Assembly: GCA_947305705.1 (NCBI GenBank)
Contig: CAMZEB010000001.1
Coordinates: 1 to 64,000, forward strand
Direction of reading: 5' to 3'
Source of the DNA: an uncultured Candidatus Saccharibacteria bacterium
Lineage (GTDB): Bacteria; Patescibacteriota; Saccharimonadia; Saccharimonadales; Saccharimonadaceae
DNA: 64,000 nucleotides
The notes under the pieces are model-generated. The model saw nothing but the letters and a program-made list of their open reading frames with translations, did not search any database and was not told the origin of the DNA. The translations under genes were made by a program, and so were the position numbers. Of the stretch, positions 47,961-57,929 are shown piece by piece. The first letter of the stretch is position 1; each line of letters opens with the position of its first letter.

Positions 47961-50387
47961 TTATTTAACTGCTTCTAATTTATTCATTATAGCGGAAATT
48001 TCTTCCTTTGTCATCGTCTTGTCGGTTGCGGCAAATTCGATATGGAAGCTGACGTTTTTGGTTGCGCTTCCCTTCGCCTGATAAATCGAAGTTGGGACGA
48101 GTTTGTAGATATAGCTCGACAAGATTGCGCGGAGTTGTTTCTCGATGTCGGCATATGCGACAGATTGGTCAATCGTCAGCGTAAGGTCACGAGAGACTGA
48201 TGGATAATCGCTGGTGCGAAAATCCTTCGTATTCTCGCCTTGAGCAGACGACAATAGGTCACTAAGGCCGAGTTCGAAGGCGGCGACACCTGCTGGGAGT
48301 TTAAAGTCGCGGAGAATGCTGCGTTTGATTTCACCAAGATAGCCGATTGTTTTATCGCCAACCTTGATAGCGGCGGAGCGCTTCGGCTCGTAGTAGCTAT
48401 TCGTACTGTTTTTGGCGAATGCTGAAATTTCTGCAGGAACATTGAGACTACAGAGCAAATCCTCGAGGTATTTCTTGGCGAGGTAATAGTTGCTTTCGCC
48501 AGATTGGCTGACAAACACAAAACCGAGTTCGTAGCGGCCGACAGGGACTTTTTGGTCGTCGAGGCCGAGGTCCTTTGGATAGACTTGATTCATTTCATAG
48601 AGCGCGAAACGGTCATGACCAGCGCGAAGGTTAGCATAACTCTTGTCGAGCAAGCTCGGAACGATGCTCTGACGAATATGCTGGAGCTCTGGCGAAATTG
48701 AGTTCACAATCTTGTAAGAATTGTCTGGCTTTTGGCCAACTTTTTGCATAAGGTCGCCGTGGACGAAGCTGTAAGTAAGGACTTCGTTGGCGCCGCGAGC
48801 GGACAAGAAATCGCGAATATGACTCTTGAGGGCAAACATTTCGTTCGGAGTGGCGGTAGCGTGGAGCGGGAGAATTGGCGCGATATTGTCATAGCCAGAG
48901 AGGCGGCCAACTTCCTCGATAATATCCTCTGCGATATGAATATCGGTGCGCCAGAATGGGACAACAGCATGAATCGTATCGCCATCAATCTTTGCGCCGA
49001 ATTCAACATTCGTCAGAATAGTCTTGACTTGGTCGCCAGTGAAATCTGTGCCAAGCAGATTGTTGAGTTGCGTCAGAGTTAGCTCAACTTCGATTGGAGC
49101 GGGAGTTTTTTGCTGTGTGTCAAAGAGAGCGAGCGGTTTGAGATAGCCGGACGCTTTGTTTGCGAAGCGGAGAGCGACAGCCTTGGTCTGGCCGGAAGGC
49201 TGACCTTTCGTAAAGCGCGTAATAGCTTCGGAGAAAATGCCGTGAGCCATCTGAGTTTTACGAAGATTATAGAGGCTGAAGGTGGCGGATTCGAGGATGA
49301 CACGCTTTGTATTGGCGTCGATGGCAGTACTTGCGCCGCCCATTGCGCCAGCGAGAGCGACTGGAACGTCATTGCTCGTAATGATAATGTCGTCTGGAAT
49401 TAGCTCAATGGTTGTGCCATCGAGGAGCTCGAGTTTTTCGCCTTTTTTGGCAGCGCGGACGATGATTTTTGGCGTTTTACTACCGCCGACAGCGACGAAT
49501 TTGTCGTAGTCAAAGGCGTGAAGTGGCTGACCGAAAGCGAGCATCATAAGATTCGTGGCGTCAACAATTGGATTGACTGGGCGCATACCGGAGCGAGCGA
49601 GAATCGTCGCATCATAGTTAGTATATGGGTTGGTGTTTTCGGCGATTGATTCAAAAACGATTGCCGTATAGCGTGGACAAAGCGCTTCGTCGATAGAAAT
49701 GTCGAGTTTGATGCTTGGGTCGTTTTTGAATTTTTGATCTGGGTCAACATACCAATCAGGCGACTCGTATTTTTGACCAAGAATGCCGGCAACTTCGCGG
49801 CGGAAACCGAGAATACCAAAGGTATCTGGGCGATGTGTGAGAGATTTGTTCTCGATGTCGAGAATTTTATCATTGAGGTTCTTGAAGACATCAGCGAGGA
49901 GCTGGCCTGGTTTTGCAAGGCTCGGCTCGAGCTCAATAATGCCAGAATGGTCGTCGCCAAAATCTAGTTCGTCAGCGCCAGCCATCATGCCGTAGCTGTC
50001 ATATTTGCCAAGCATTTTGCGCATACCGATTTTGAATGGCTCGTCGGTATTGTAAGTCTGCGGAACGATTGCGCCAGGTGCAACCCATGCAGCAAGCATA
50101 CCTTCGTGGACGTTTGGCGCGCCACACATAACCTGGACGTAGCCATCAGCATCGCGTTCGACCTGGTCGGCTTTGCCACCATCGTCAATCTTGCAAAGAT
50201 GGAGGTGTGTGCCTTCGATTGCTTCGCAATATTTAACTTGAACAGCGTAAATTTTGTCGTATTTGTGAGTCTGATCAATGACGCCTTCGACTTCGACGAG
50301 GCGAGCACCAATGAGTTTGACGAGTTCTTCGTCAGAAATACCGTCGGTCTGGAGACCGCTCTTTAGCCAGTTGAGAGAAATTAACAT
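47961..50387 (-). CDS. pheT: phenylalanyl-tRNA synthetase beta subunit
   Basis: MLISLNWLKSGL; ALAGAMGG; EDIIEEVGRLSGYDNI; C-terminal anticodon-binding domain FRTSDYPSVSRDLTL. Confidence 0.95.
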   Translation of the reverse strand: MLISLNWLKSGLQTDGISDEELVKLIGARLVEVEGVIDQTHKYDKIYAVQVKYCEAIEGTHLHLCKIDDGGKADQVERDADGYVQVMCGAPNVHEGMLAAWVAPGAIVPQTYNTDEPFKIGMRKMLGKYDSYGMMAGADELDFGDDHSGIIELEPSLAKPGQLLADVFKNLNDKILDIENKSLTHRPDTFGILGFRREVAGILGQKYESPDWYVDPDQKFKNDPSIKLDISIDEALCPRYTAIVFESIAENTNPYTNYDATILARSGMRPVNPIVDATNLMMLAFGQPLHAFDYDKFVAVGGSKTPKIIVRAAKKGEKLELLDGTTIELIPDDIIITSNDVPVALAGAMGGASTAIDANTKRVILESATFSLYNLRKTQMAHGIFSEAITRFTKGQPSGQTKAVALRFANKASGYLKPLALFDTQQKTPAPIEVELTLTQLNNLLGTDFTGDQVKTILTNVEFGAKIDGDTIHAVVPFWRTDIHIAEDIIEEVGRLSGYDNIAPILPLHATATPNEMFALKSHIRDFLSARGANEVLTYSFVHGDLMQKVGQKPDNSYKIVNSISPELQHIRQSIVPSLLDKSYANLRAGHDRFALYEMNQVYPKDLGLDDQKVPVGRYELGFVFVSQSGESNYYLAKKYLEDLLCSLNVPAEISAFAKNSTNSYYEPKRSAAIKVGDKTIGYLGEIKRSILRDFKLPAGVAAFELGLSDLLSSAQGENTKDFRTSDYPSVSRDLTLTIDQSVAYADIEKQLRAILSSYIYKLVPTSIYQAKGSATKNVSFHIEFAATDKTMTKEEISAIMNKLEAVK

Positions 50388-51343
50388 GCGAACTCCTTTA
50401 AGAAATCAAGTTTTGCGGCTTCGAAGTTGCGAACATCAGTGAGACCGTAGCGCAACATAACGAGGCGGTCAATGCCGCCACCCCACGCGAAACCTTGGTA
50501 TTTGGTCGGGTCGATGCCGGCACTCTTGAGAACATTCGGATGAATCATACCGCAGCCGAGCATTTCGAGCCAGCCGTCGCCTTTGCCGCCAAGCGAGGCA
50601 GGTTTTTCGATAAGAAATTCGAGGCTTGGCTCAGTGAATGGGAAGTAGCCAGGCTGAGTCTTAATATTGAGCTTTTGGCCGTAGTATTTTTCGAAGAATT
50701 CGCGCAAGATGCCGAGCATGTTGCCGAGCGTGCAGTCCTCGGAAACATAGACACCTTCACACTGATAGAATGTGTGTTCGTGAGTTGCATCGACGTCTTC
50801 GTTGCGATAAACGCGGCCAGGAACGGCAACAGCGATTGCTTTGCCCTCTTTGAGCTTGTAGGCGTTTGCCTTTAGGACGCGGTTTTGCATAGTACTGGTA
50901 TGAGCTGGCGGAATGAAGCCTTCCTCGGTGCGGAAAGTATCGTAGCCATCACGTGCTGGGTGGCCTTTCGCAAAGTTGAGGCTATCAAACATATGATATT
51001 CGTCGTCAAGCTGGACAGATTCGGCAATATCGAAACCCATACTCTGATAAATCGCAATGACGCGGTCGAGCTCGGTCATAAGTGGGTGTTTGCTGCCGCA
51101 ATCGGCGGTCAAAAACTGAGGGAGCTGCCCGTTTATGTCGCAAGGGGCGCTAATATCTAGCGGTGCGACGTCTTCCTGTTCGGCAGCGGCCTCGGCGGCT
51201 GCGATTTCGGCGTTTAGTTGCTGTTTTTTGAGATTAATTTTTTTGCCAAAATCTGCACGTTGGTCGGCCGGCAGGTCCTTGATTTTCGCATATTCTGCGT
51301 TGAGCTTTTTGAGCTCATTTTTTAGTTCCTGAATAGTGGCCAT
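50381..51343 (-). CDS. pheS: phenylalanyl-tRNA synthetase alpha subunit
   Basis: HPLMTELDRVIAIYQSMGF; YRNEDVDATHEHTFYQCEGV; GWLEMLGCGMIHPNVL; GFAWGGGIDRLVMLRYGLTDVR. Confidence 0.95.
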   Translation of the reverse strand: MATIQELKNELKKLNAEYAKIKDLPADQRADFGKKINLKKQQLNAEIAAAEAAAEQEDVAPLDISAPCDINGQLPQFLTADCGSKHPLMTELDRVIAIYQSMGFDIAESVQLDDEYHMFDSLNFAKGHPARDGYDTFRTEEGFIPPAHTSTMQNRVLKANAYKLKEGKAIAVAVPGRVYRNEDVDATHEHTFYQCEGVYVSEDCTLGNMLGILREFFEKYYGQKLNIKTQPGYFPFTEPSLEFLIEKPASLGGKGDGWLEMLGCGMIHPNVLKSAGIDPTKYQGFAWGGGIDRLVMLRYGLTDVRNFEAAKLDFLKEFAC

Positions 51344-51395
51344 AATAGATATATTTTAGCATATCTATCAGAGAGAAGCTAGCTGATGCTGCAGC

Positions 51396-51623
51396 CTAGC
51401 TGACGATGAAGATAATGACGAGAGAAACAGCGGCAAGAAAGAAAAGAATGAACCAAAACCAGCTGAAGCGGTTGGTCTTGCTCGTGTTGCGTAGCATTTC
51501 GGAATCTTCGACGCCGTCGTAATCTTCCTGCTTGCTGGAGCGTTGCGCACGCTCGCGCAAGTCGGCGCTAATGCGGCGGCCGAGCTCGCTGTGATCTTCG
51601 TCTTTTTCTACCAAAATTCCCAC
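51396..51623 (-). CDS. small tail-anchored membrane protein
   Basis: 75 aa, GTG start with SD AGGAGG, C-terminal TM WFILFFLAAVSLVIIFIVS. Confidence 0.55.
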   Translation of the reverse strand: MGILVEKDEDHSELGRRISADLRERAQRSSKQEDYDGVEDSEMLRNTSKTNRFSWFWFILFFLAAVSLVIIFIVS

Positions 51624-51786
51624 TGAAACCTCCTGATTACTAATTTAGTATAACATATGGCGGCACTACTAAATAGCGACGAGGTCTTGTTGTGCGAAAT
51701 AGGTCTTCGACGTTATTGTGCCAGTCACTCAGCATCCGCTAAAAGAAGCAATATTTCATATTAGTAAACAATTCAAGAGACGTTTT

Positions 51787-53172
51787 TTATTTCTTAAGTA
51801 TTTTCTTAAATAATTTCAAGTTTTGAAATATCGTATAAAAGATAGCGACCATTATCCCCGCTATCGTTAAATAGAATGAATCTAAATAATAGCAGACAGA
51901 GACAATTGTGACTGATAATACAGCTAGTAACAGATCTTTAACACTATATCTTATATTGACATATTTATGAATGTCTATATGTCTATAAATTGCCATAGCT
52001 AAGTACGCTACTGCCGTAGAAATAACTGCTGAATATAATCCAATAAACTTAATAAGAGCCAAATCCACAATAATATTTATTATTGCCGATGCGATAGACG
52101 TTGCGGCGACTTTTTTTGTCAGTTTTTTTGCTACGTAAATTGCACTATAAACCAAGACAATACTATTAAATATGACGGCTAGCACCGCAATTGGAATATA
52201 ACTATATGAATCCCTATATTCTTCGCCCACGATAATATTAAACACTATCGGCAAAAACGCAATTACTCCAATACCAATACTTGAAAATAACCGTAAGGCG
52301 CTCCCCGCAACATTAGAAAAATATTCATCTTTATCTTCGTCGTTTATATGTAATGATGCCGACTCGGTCCAAGAATATGAGAAGACACTAATAAAACCAG
52401 AAACAATTGATGGGAATTTACATGCGACTGCATAAGTACCGTTTGCCGCTGCGCCAAGAATTGCTGTCACAATCGTACGGTCCGAAGAACTAATTAGCCA
52501 CCAAGAAATACTATTCGGGACTAAAGGCGCAGAATATTTTAGCATTTTATTTGAAATCGCTTTCGAAGTGTTATCCCGTTTTAAGAATGAGTAAATATTT
52601 AGCTTTATAAATATAAAGCCGAAGCATATGACATTTGCAATAGTCATTGAGATTAGAATACTTTCGGCGCCAAAATGAAAACCGCAAATAAAAATTAAGT
52701 TCGACACTATCGTAGCGCTTGCAGTCACCATTGCTGCGAAAGCGTATATGAGATTCTTGCCCAATCCGCGAGATATTTGGAGCATCATATTCGAAAGTCC
52801 AATCGATAATGCCGCAAATAATGCGTAGTATTTATAATTAAAATCGATAAATTGAACTGTTATTAAATATAATATAGCAACAACTATAGATCTCTTAATT
52901 AAATCTTTAAACGCAGTCTTAATAATAATAGATTGTTTTTTCAAATCTTTTCTAGCATCAACTAAAAACCTAAAAGCGGCCATTTCTAGCTGGAGCGTTG
53001 CGACCGGTATAGCGATTGAGACATAAGAAGAGATTAGGTCAACAACGCCATATTCATCTTTTGGCAAAAGATGCGTATAGAGTGGTAACAATAAAAAGCT
53101 AAGGAACTGCGTCGCGATTTTCCCTATGAGCATTATTATTGTATTCTTCGCTAATTCTTTTCCGCGCGACAT
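51787..53172 (-). CDS. polysaccharide flippase (Wzx/MOP superfamily)
   Basis: N-terminal KNTIIMLIGKIATQFLSFLLLPLYTHLLPKDEYGVVDLISSY; about 12 TM segments. Confidence 0.88.
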   Translation of the reverse strand: MSRGKELAKNTIIMLIGKIATQFLSFLLLPLYTHLLPKDEYGVVDLISSYVSIAIPVATLQLEMAAFRFLVDARKDLKKQSIIIKTAFKDLIKRSIVVAILYLITVQFIDFNYKYYALFAALSIGLSNMMLQISRGLGKNLIYAFAAMVTASATIVSNLIFICGFHFGAESILISMTIANVICFGFIFIKLNIYSFLKRDNTSKAISNKMLKYSAPLVPNSISWWLISSSDRTIVTAILGAAANGTYAVACKFPSIVSGFISVFSYSWTESASLHINDEDKDEYFSNVAGSALRLFSSIGIGVIAFLPIVFNIIVGEEYRDSYSYIPIAVLAVIFNSIVLVYSAIYVAKKLTKKVAATSIASAIINIIVDLALIKFIGLYSAVISTAVAYLAMAIYRHIDIHKYVNIRYSVKDLLLAVLSVTIVSVCYYLDSFYLTIAGIMVAIFYTIFQNLKLFKKILKK

Positions 53173-54186
53173 CTATTTCATCTCCGGGTTATTGCTTGAA
53201 AGATTCTTACATATAGCATATGGCGCTACGGACCAGGCATAGCTTCCGTATTTTTGCGGATAGACGCCAATTCCCCTACATTCAGCCGAACAATTGATTA
53301 TTTTTCCATTTCTATAATTTAAATCCAAACACTGCATCATTCGTTTTGAGAATTCTGAGTTTCTGCTGATTATATGCGTTTTTTCATCAAGCTCGAGCAT
53401 AGATTTCAGAATCATACTAGTTGCAGACGTATCCAATGCGCCATCTACGTCAAGTAGCTGCCAAGAGAGCCCCCCATCTTTACGTTGATATTTTTTAATA
53501 CTCGAGAAAATACGCTCATAAATATCCAATAAATGTATTCTTTTTTCTGGGTATGAATTGCCGAGTTCATTAATAGAATCCGCAAGGCCTGTCATTATCC
53601 AACCTAAAGCCCGACCCCAACCCACGATGCCTTTTTTATCTTTCGTTTGGATATCGTACGCATGATATAGAAGCCCTGTCTTCTCGTCTATAGCATTTTC
53701 AATAAATCCATCGAACTGTTTTATACCCCAATCAATTAGCTCTTCATTATTTTCCTTAATGCCGAGATGGATTAAAAACTGTGGGACCATACCAAGTAAG
53801 TCAATATATGCCATATTTTGATTCGTTTTTCTATATGGGATTATTTCATTTCTATACTTTTTTAGTGAAGTTTTGATGTTATCAATTAATAATTGATTCT
53901 GATTCTTGTTTAAAAGATTTGTTTCTGTAACCAGATAATAGGCCATTAAAATATCGTCATATTCGTCGATCCTGAACTTACACTTCTGCCATAGATTAAT
54001 TTGTTTCTTAATCACTTTACTATCTGGATTCAGAACAATAAGCGCATCAATTGCCATAGCATTCGGCCAAAACGCTATTTTCCTTTTCGGGTATTGCATC
54101 CGTAAGACCGCTCGTATAAGATTTTTTATCTTAATTCTATTATTTGTTTTTACAATATGACAAAGTTCTTTTTCTAGAGCTTCCAT
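53173..54186 (-). CDS. GH88/GH105-like unsaturated glycuronyl hydrolase family protein
   Basis: GLLYHAYDIQ...GRALGWIMTGLADSI...DGGLSWQLLDVDGALDTSATSMI. Confidence 0.75.
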   Translation of the reverse strand: MEALEKELCHIVKTNNRIKIKNLIRAVLRMQYPKRKIAFWPNAMAIDALIVLNPDSKVIKKQINLWQKCKFRIDEYDDILMAYYLVTETNLLNKNQNQLLIDNIKTSLKKYRNEIIPYRKTNQNMAYIDLLGMVPQFLIHLGIKENNEELIDWGIKQFDGFIENAIDEKTGLLYHAYDIQTKDKKGIVGWGRALGWIMTGLADSINELGNSYPEKRIHLLDIYERIFSSIKKYQRKDGGLSWQLLDVDGALDTSATSMILKSMLELDEKTHIISRNSEFSKRMMQCLDLNYRNGKIINCSAECRGIGVYPQKYGSYAWSVAPYAICKNLSSNNPEMK

Positions 54187-55202
54187 TCTGTTTCTCCTAA
54201 TGCCTTCATTAAGAAGATGAGGGATTTCTCTTGCTCTTTTTTCAAAATCTTCTTCGCTTCAGTATAATCCACTTCAAGGTTCTTTCTTGTTATTTCTTTT
54301 CCGTCAAATTCGCGGTTCTTAAGTTTAAATGTATTGATTAAATTTTCAAGACGCGTATACATATAATTCGCTTCACCAGTACGTTTAAACGCGATAAACG
54401 GGCGCTCAAAAATAAATGAGAAAACACATGCATGGAAAGAATCAGTGCATATTAGTTCAGCGTGATGGATTAAATAAAGAAACTCTTCGACGCCATAATC
54501 TGAATCGCGTTTGTCGGAAAACAAAATTATCTTTAGATTATGTTTTTTTGCATACCGCTCAATAATTGATAGTTGTTCACGATTGCCTAAAATATAACAA
54601 AGAATATATTTTTCATCTTCATGCATTTTTTTAGGTTTGCATTCTAGTTTTTCATAATCGACACGATTTATTAATAGTGTAGGGTCGAGAACGACTTCTA
54701 TTTCTTTTTTTGTTAGCAGTCGAAGTATTTGTCTTGCCGATTTTTCTCGAACTGAAATTGCCTCAATCTTCGTTAGCGCTTTTCTGAAAGTTTGGTCCTG
54801 ATGCCGAGGCAATATGTCGGTTCCCATCGATGCTGCATAGCTGATTATTCTTTTACTTTCAGCCGGCGGTTCTAGTAGATATGGGCGTTTTTTGAGATAT
54901 TGCGGATTCCATATCTGATCAGAGCCTAAAACGATATAATCATTTTCGCGAATATGTCTAGTTATTTTTGGCGTATTCTTTCTCGAGAAGTTACAAAATT
55001 TGCAGTATTTTACAACTCTATATCTGAGAGATAATTTATTCCTAATAAAGCCAACTATCAAATCACGAGAATGATTAGGCCAATAGTTATAAATAGGTAA
55101 CCCTGTTTTTAAAAGAATCTTAGAAAGTGCAAATAGCTGCAGTCTATTTCCGTAATTTTTGTACCCATTCAGCGTACCAATAATCACCCTTTTTGTTTTC
55201 AT
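54174..55202 (-). CDS. polysaccharide pyruvyl transferase family protein
   Basis: DYIVLGSDQIWNPQYL; ISYAASMGTD; AELICTDSFHACVFSFIFERPFIAFKR. Confidence 0.85.
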   Translation of the reverse strand: MKTKRVIIGTLNGYKNYGNRLQLFALSKILLKTGLPIYNYWPNHSRDLIVGFIRNKLSLRYRVVKYCKFCNFSRKNTPKITRHIRENDYIVLGSDQIWNPQYLKKRPYLLEPPAESKRIISYAASMGTDILPRHQDQTFRKALTKIEAISVREKSARQILRLLTKKEIEVVLDPTLLINRVDYEKLECKPKKMHEDEKYILCYILGNREQLSIIERYAKKHNLKIILFSDKRDSDYGVEEFLYLIHHAELICTDSFHACVFSFIFERPFIAFKRTGEANYMYTRLENLINTFKLKNREFDGKEITRKNLEVDYTEAKKILKKEQEKSLIFLMKALGETEWKL

Positions 55203-56425
55203 TGGATAGAATCTCCTTGATTGTATATAAATGCATTCAAAATAAAATATGTAAAATATAGTTCATGATCATAGTGTGGCATCCCAGTTATTGAATAAAG
55301 AAGGAAAAATGTATTATATGTCAACGCAATTGAATAAATATAGCTATTATTATTTCTTGCTTTTTTTGCACTATATAAAAACATAGCAATATTCGGAATT
55401 ATCACTAAAGAGAACCCAACTATTCCAGTCTCATAATATAATTGAAGATAGTCATTATGAAGAGCTGGATGATAGTAATTTGTACTCTTTGAATATGCGC
55501 CCCAGCCTATCGGAAGATAATTATTATTTTTATACATATCACGTATATCCGAATACATCTCAAATCTACCATTCGAGATATCATCATCTACTTTTTCAGT
55601 TACAAATCTGTCAATTGAATGACTTATTTGCGGAAAGTGGCTACTAAGCGCAAAAAAACTAACTACTAACACTAAAGACAGGCCAATTATTTTTGCTATT
55701 GTCTTTATACTAATTTTCTTTATGATAAGATAACTAATGCCTAACGATAAAGCTAGAAATAGTATGTGTCCTCTTTTTCCAATTGATAGTAATGTTATTA
55801 AAAAGAAAGCGATAATGGTAATTTTTCTTTTTTTATTCATATCAGCATGAAGTTCACAGATAACCCCCATGACAACAAGAAAAGCATTTCTAGAATAATT
55901 AATCGCTAAGCCACACAGATTACCATAAGCTGTAAATGAATGAACCATCTTACGATAGTTATCACTAGGGAACAGATTTTTTACAATTGCCGTATATGTG
56001 TCGAAAGATATATACTCCAACCACGAAAAGATACTCGTAATCAAGCCGAATAATACAAAAACCTTAAGGGTATAAGTATATATTTGTTTAGAAATATTAC
56101 TCTTATAAACAATAATTGCGTATATAATTGCAAAAATATATCCGAAAAACTGAAGCCACCGATAATCTTGAAAATCATAGTTATTATATAAAAATGGTAT
56201 TAACGATAATAATATAAAGAATGCAAAATTCCTTTTTCTATTTTTACATGGGGCTTTTATTCTATAAATTACCGCTAAGACAATGCACGCAATCCTTATA
56301 GCCAAAACACCTACGCCTCCCCCAAAGATAAATTGAAACGATTGTTGAAACATAACACTCGCCATATATAACAGGAGTGATACTTTCAAAATTTCGCTGC
56401 TATCTATTCTATTCTTTATACTCAT
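55199..56425 (-). CDS. O-antigen polymerase/ligase-like (Wzy-type) membrane protein
   Basis: Multi-TM; GWGAYSKSTNYYHPALHNDYLQLYYETGIVGFSLVI. Confidence 0.82.
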   Translation of the reverse strand: MSIKNRIDSSEILKVSLLLYMASVMFQQSFQFIFGGGVGVLAIRIACIVLAVIYRIKAPCKNRKRNFAFFILLSLIPFLYNNYDFQDYRWLQFFGYIFAIIYAIIVYKSNISKQIYTYTLKVFVLFGLITSIFSWLEYISFDTYTAIVKNLFPSDNYRKMVHSFTAYGNLCGLAINYSRNAFLVVMGVICELHADMNKKRKITIIAFFLITLLSIGKRGHILFLALSLGISYLIIKKISIKTIAKIIGLSLVLVVSFFALSSHFPQISHSIDRFVTEKVDDDISNGRFEMYSDIRDMYKNNNYLPIGWGAYSKSTNYYHPALHNDYLQLYYETGIVGFSLVIIPNIAMFLYSAKKARNNNSYIYSIALTYNTFFLLYSITGMPHYDHELYFTYFILNAFIYNQGDSIQ

Positions 56426-57441
56426 GCCACCACCTTATTCCTCAGACTAAATAATAACGCTGCGGTATTCAATCTTTGTTTAACGAGGCATCTTATCATA
56501 GCTCTTTTTATGAAAGACCCACGCGTATTATAAAAGGCTTTGAGGGCATTTCTATTTTGTTCAATACTTAATATCTCTTTTACGATCGCTTTTTTCTCCT
56601 TCAAGGTGCGATAATTGTCGCTATTGAATTCATTTACTGATGCCATATATACATATTTGCCCCTGCGAATAGACAAAGCTTCCTCATATGTCCTACTTTT
56701 CTCCATATGTTTTTCAAACTCTTTGAGCGTATTAGAGAAAGCATACCAAACGTTTTCCGTGTATTTATGTGTAGTAGAATATGGATTGTCTTTTATTAAA
56801 TACATAACGACAGGAGCAATTTTAATAACTGGCTTCGACATTAATACATCTAGAAAAAATATATTATCCTCTGAACGCGTTACGTGATTACTAAATAAAA
56901 CCCCATTCTGTTTTAGGAAATCTGAATTATATATTTTTCCTACAGCAATACCAATTGATCTAGGATGTTTCCCCACCGACGATATCAGGTCGACCTTTAA
57001 AAATTTTAACTCCTCATCTTCGTCCATTAAGGGGAACTCGTAATACTCATTTCTTTTTTGCCAACCGACAGAACATACGAGAACATCGATGTTTTTATTC
57101 TTCTTTAGTTCATCCTTAATCGCCTTGATACTATCCGGCAGCACCTCGTCATCTGCGTCTACAAAAGTAAGCCATTTAGTAGAGCATTCTTTCATTGCTC
57201 TATTCCTCGAAAACGAAACGCCTGCATTCGTTTTGTTCCGCAGATATTTTATCCTATTATCAATCTTGCATGTCTCTAATATTCCAGAGCTATCATCAGA
57301 GCCATCATCGACTACTACTATCCGATCCCCTCTATCAATTTGCTTCAAAATAGACAGGATGGCAGTTTTAAGGTCTTCAAGCCTAGGGTTATAACATGGG
57401 ATAATAAATGAAATATTACAATCCCCTACTTTTTTGGCCAT
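56422..57441 (-). CDS. glycosyltransferase family 2
   Basis: ISFIIPCYNPRLEDLKTAILSILKQ...VVVDDGSDDSS...LTFVDADDEV. Confidence 0.9.
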   Translation of the reverse strand: MAKKVGDCNISFIIPCYNPRLEDLKTAILSILKQIDRGDRIVVVDDGSDDSSGILETCKIDNRIKYLRNKTNAGVSFSRNRAMKECSTKWLTFVDADDEVLPDSIKAIKDELKKNKNIDVLVCSVGWQKRNEYYEFPLMDEDEELKFLKVDLISSVGKHPRSIGIAVGKIYNSDFLKQNGVLFSNHVTRSEDNIFFLDVLMSKPVIKIAPVVMYLIKDNPYSTTHKYTENVWYAFSNTLKEFEKHMEKSRTYEEALSIRRGKYVYMASVNEFNSDNYRTLKEKKAIVKEILSIEQNRNALKAFYNTRGSFIKRAMIRCLVKQRLNTAALLFSLRNKVVA

Positions 57442-57929
57442 AGCGTTGCAACCTTTTGAAATAATCTTCTTATATTTCTTTCATCCGAATTATTAACATT
57501 GTCGATTTTTACATATACAGGATTCTCTTTAACTCTCTTAGTCAGGTCCGTTGTCGATATCCCGTCCGTATGGGGCAAAAATATTAGCTTCTTTCCTCGA
57601 GCCTCAATTTCTTTCTTAGTTTGTTCCCAGCGAGGATTACCTTTCCAGTCACTACCAATAAAAATTACATCATAATTAAAGCGCTCCAGCATTTCAATCT
57701 TATCTAGCGACTCTACGACATGCGATTCATTAACGCATTTCAACGAGCGAACAATACGCGCACGGTCTTCATCGTGAATATTTACGATTTTACCTTTATA
57801 ATCTAACACTAACTTATCACTATTAATGCCTACAATAAGGTAATCGCATTGTTTCTTGGCATTTTCTAGCAGATTTAAATGGCCAATGTGAAATAAATCA
57901 TAAGTGCCTTGTGTATAGCCAATTATCAT
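57426..57929 (-). CDS. TagD/CTP-type cytidylyltransferase
   Basis: GYTQGTYDLFHIGHLNLLENAKKQCDYLIVGINSD...GISTTDLTKR. Confidence 0.88.
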   Translation of the reverse strand: MIIGYTQGTYDLFHIGHLNLLENAKKQCDYLIVGINSDKLVLDYKGKIVNIHDEDRARIVRSLKCVNESHVVESLDKIEMLERFNYDVIFIGSDWKGNPRWEQTKKEIEARGKKLIFLPHTDGISTTDLTKRVKENPVYVKIDNVNNSDERNIRRLFQKVATLWPKK

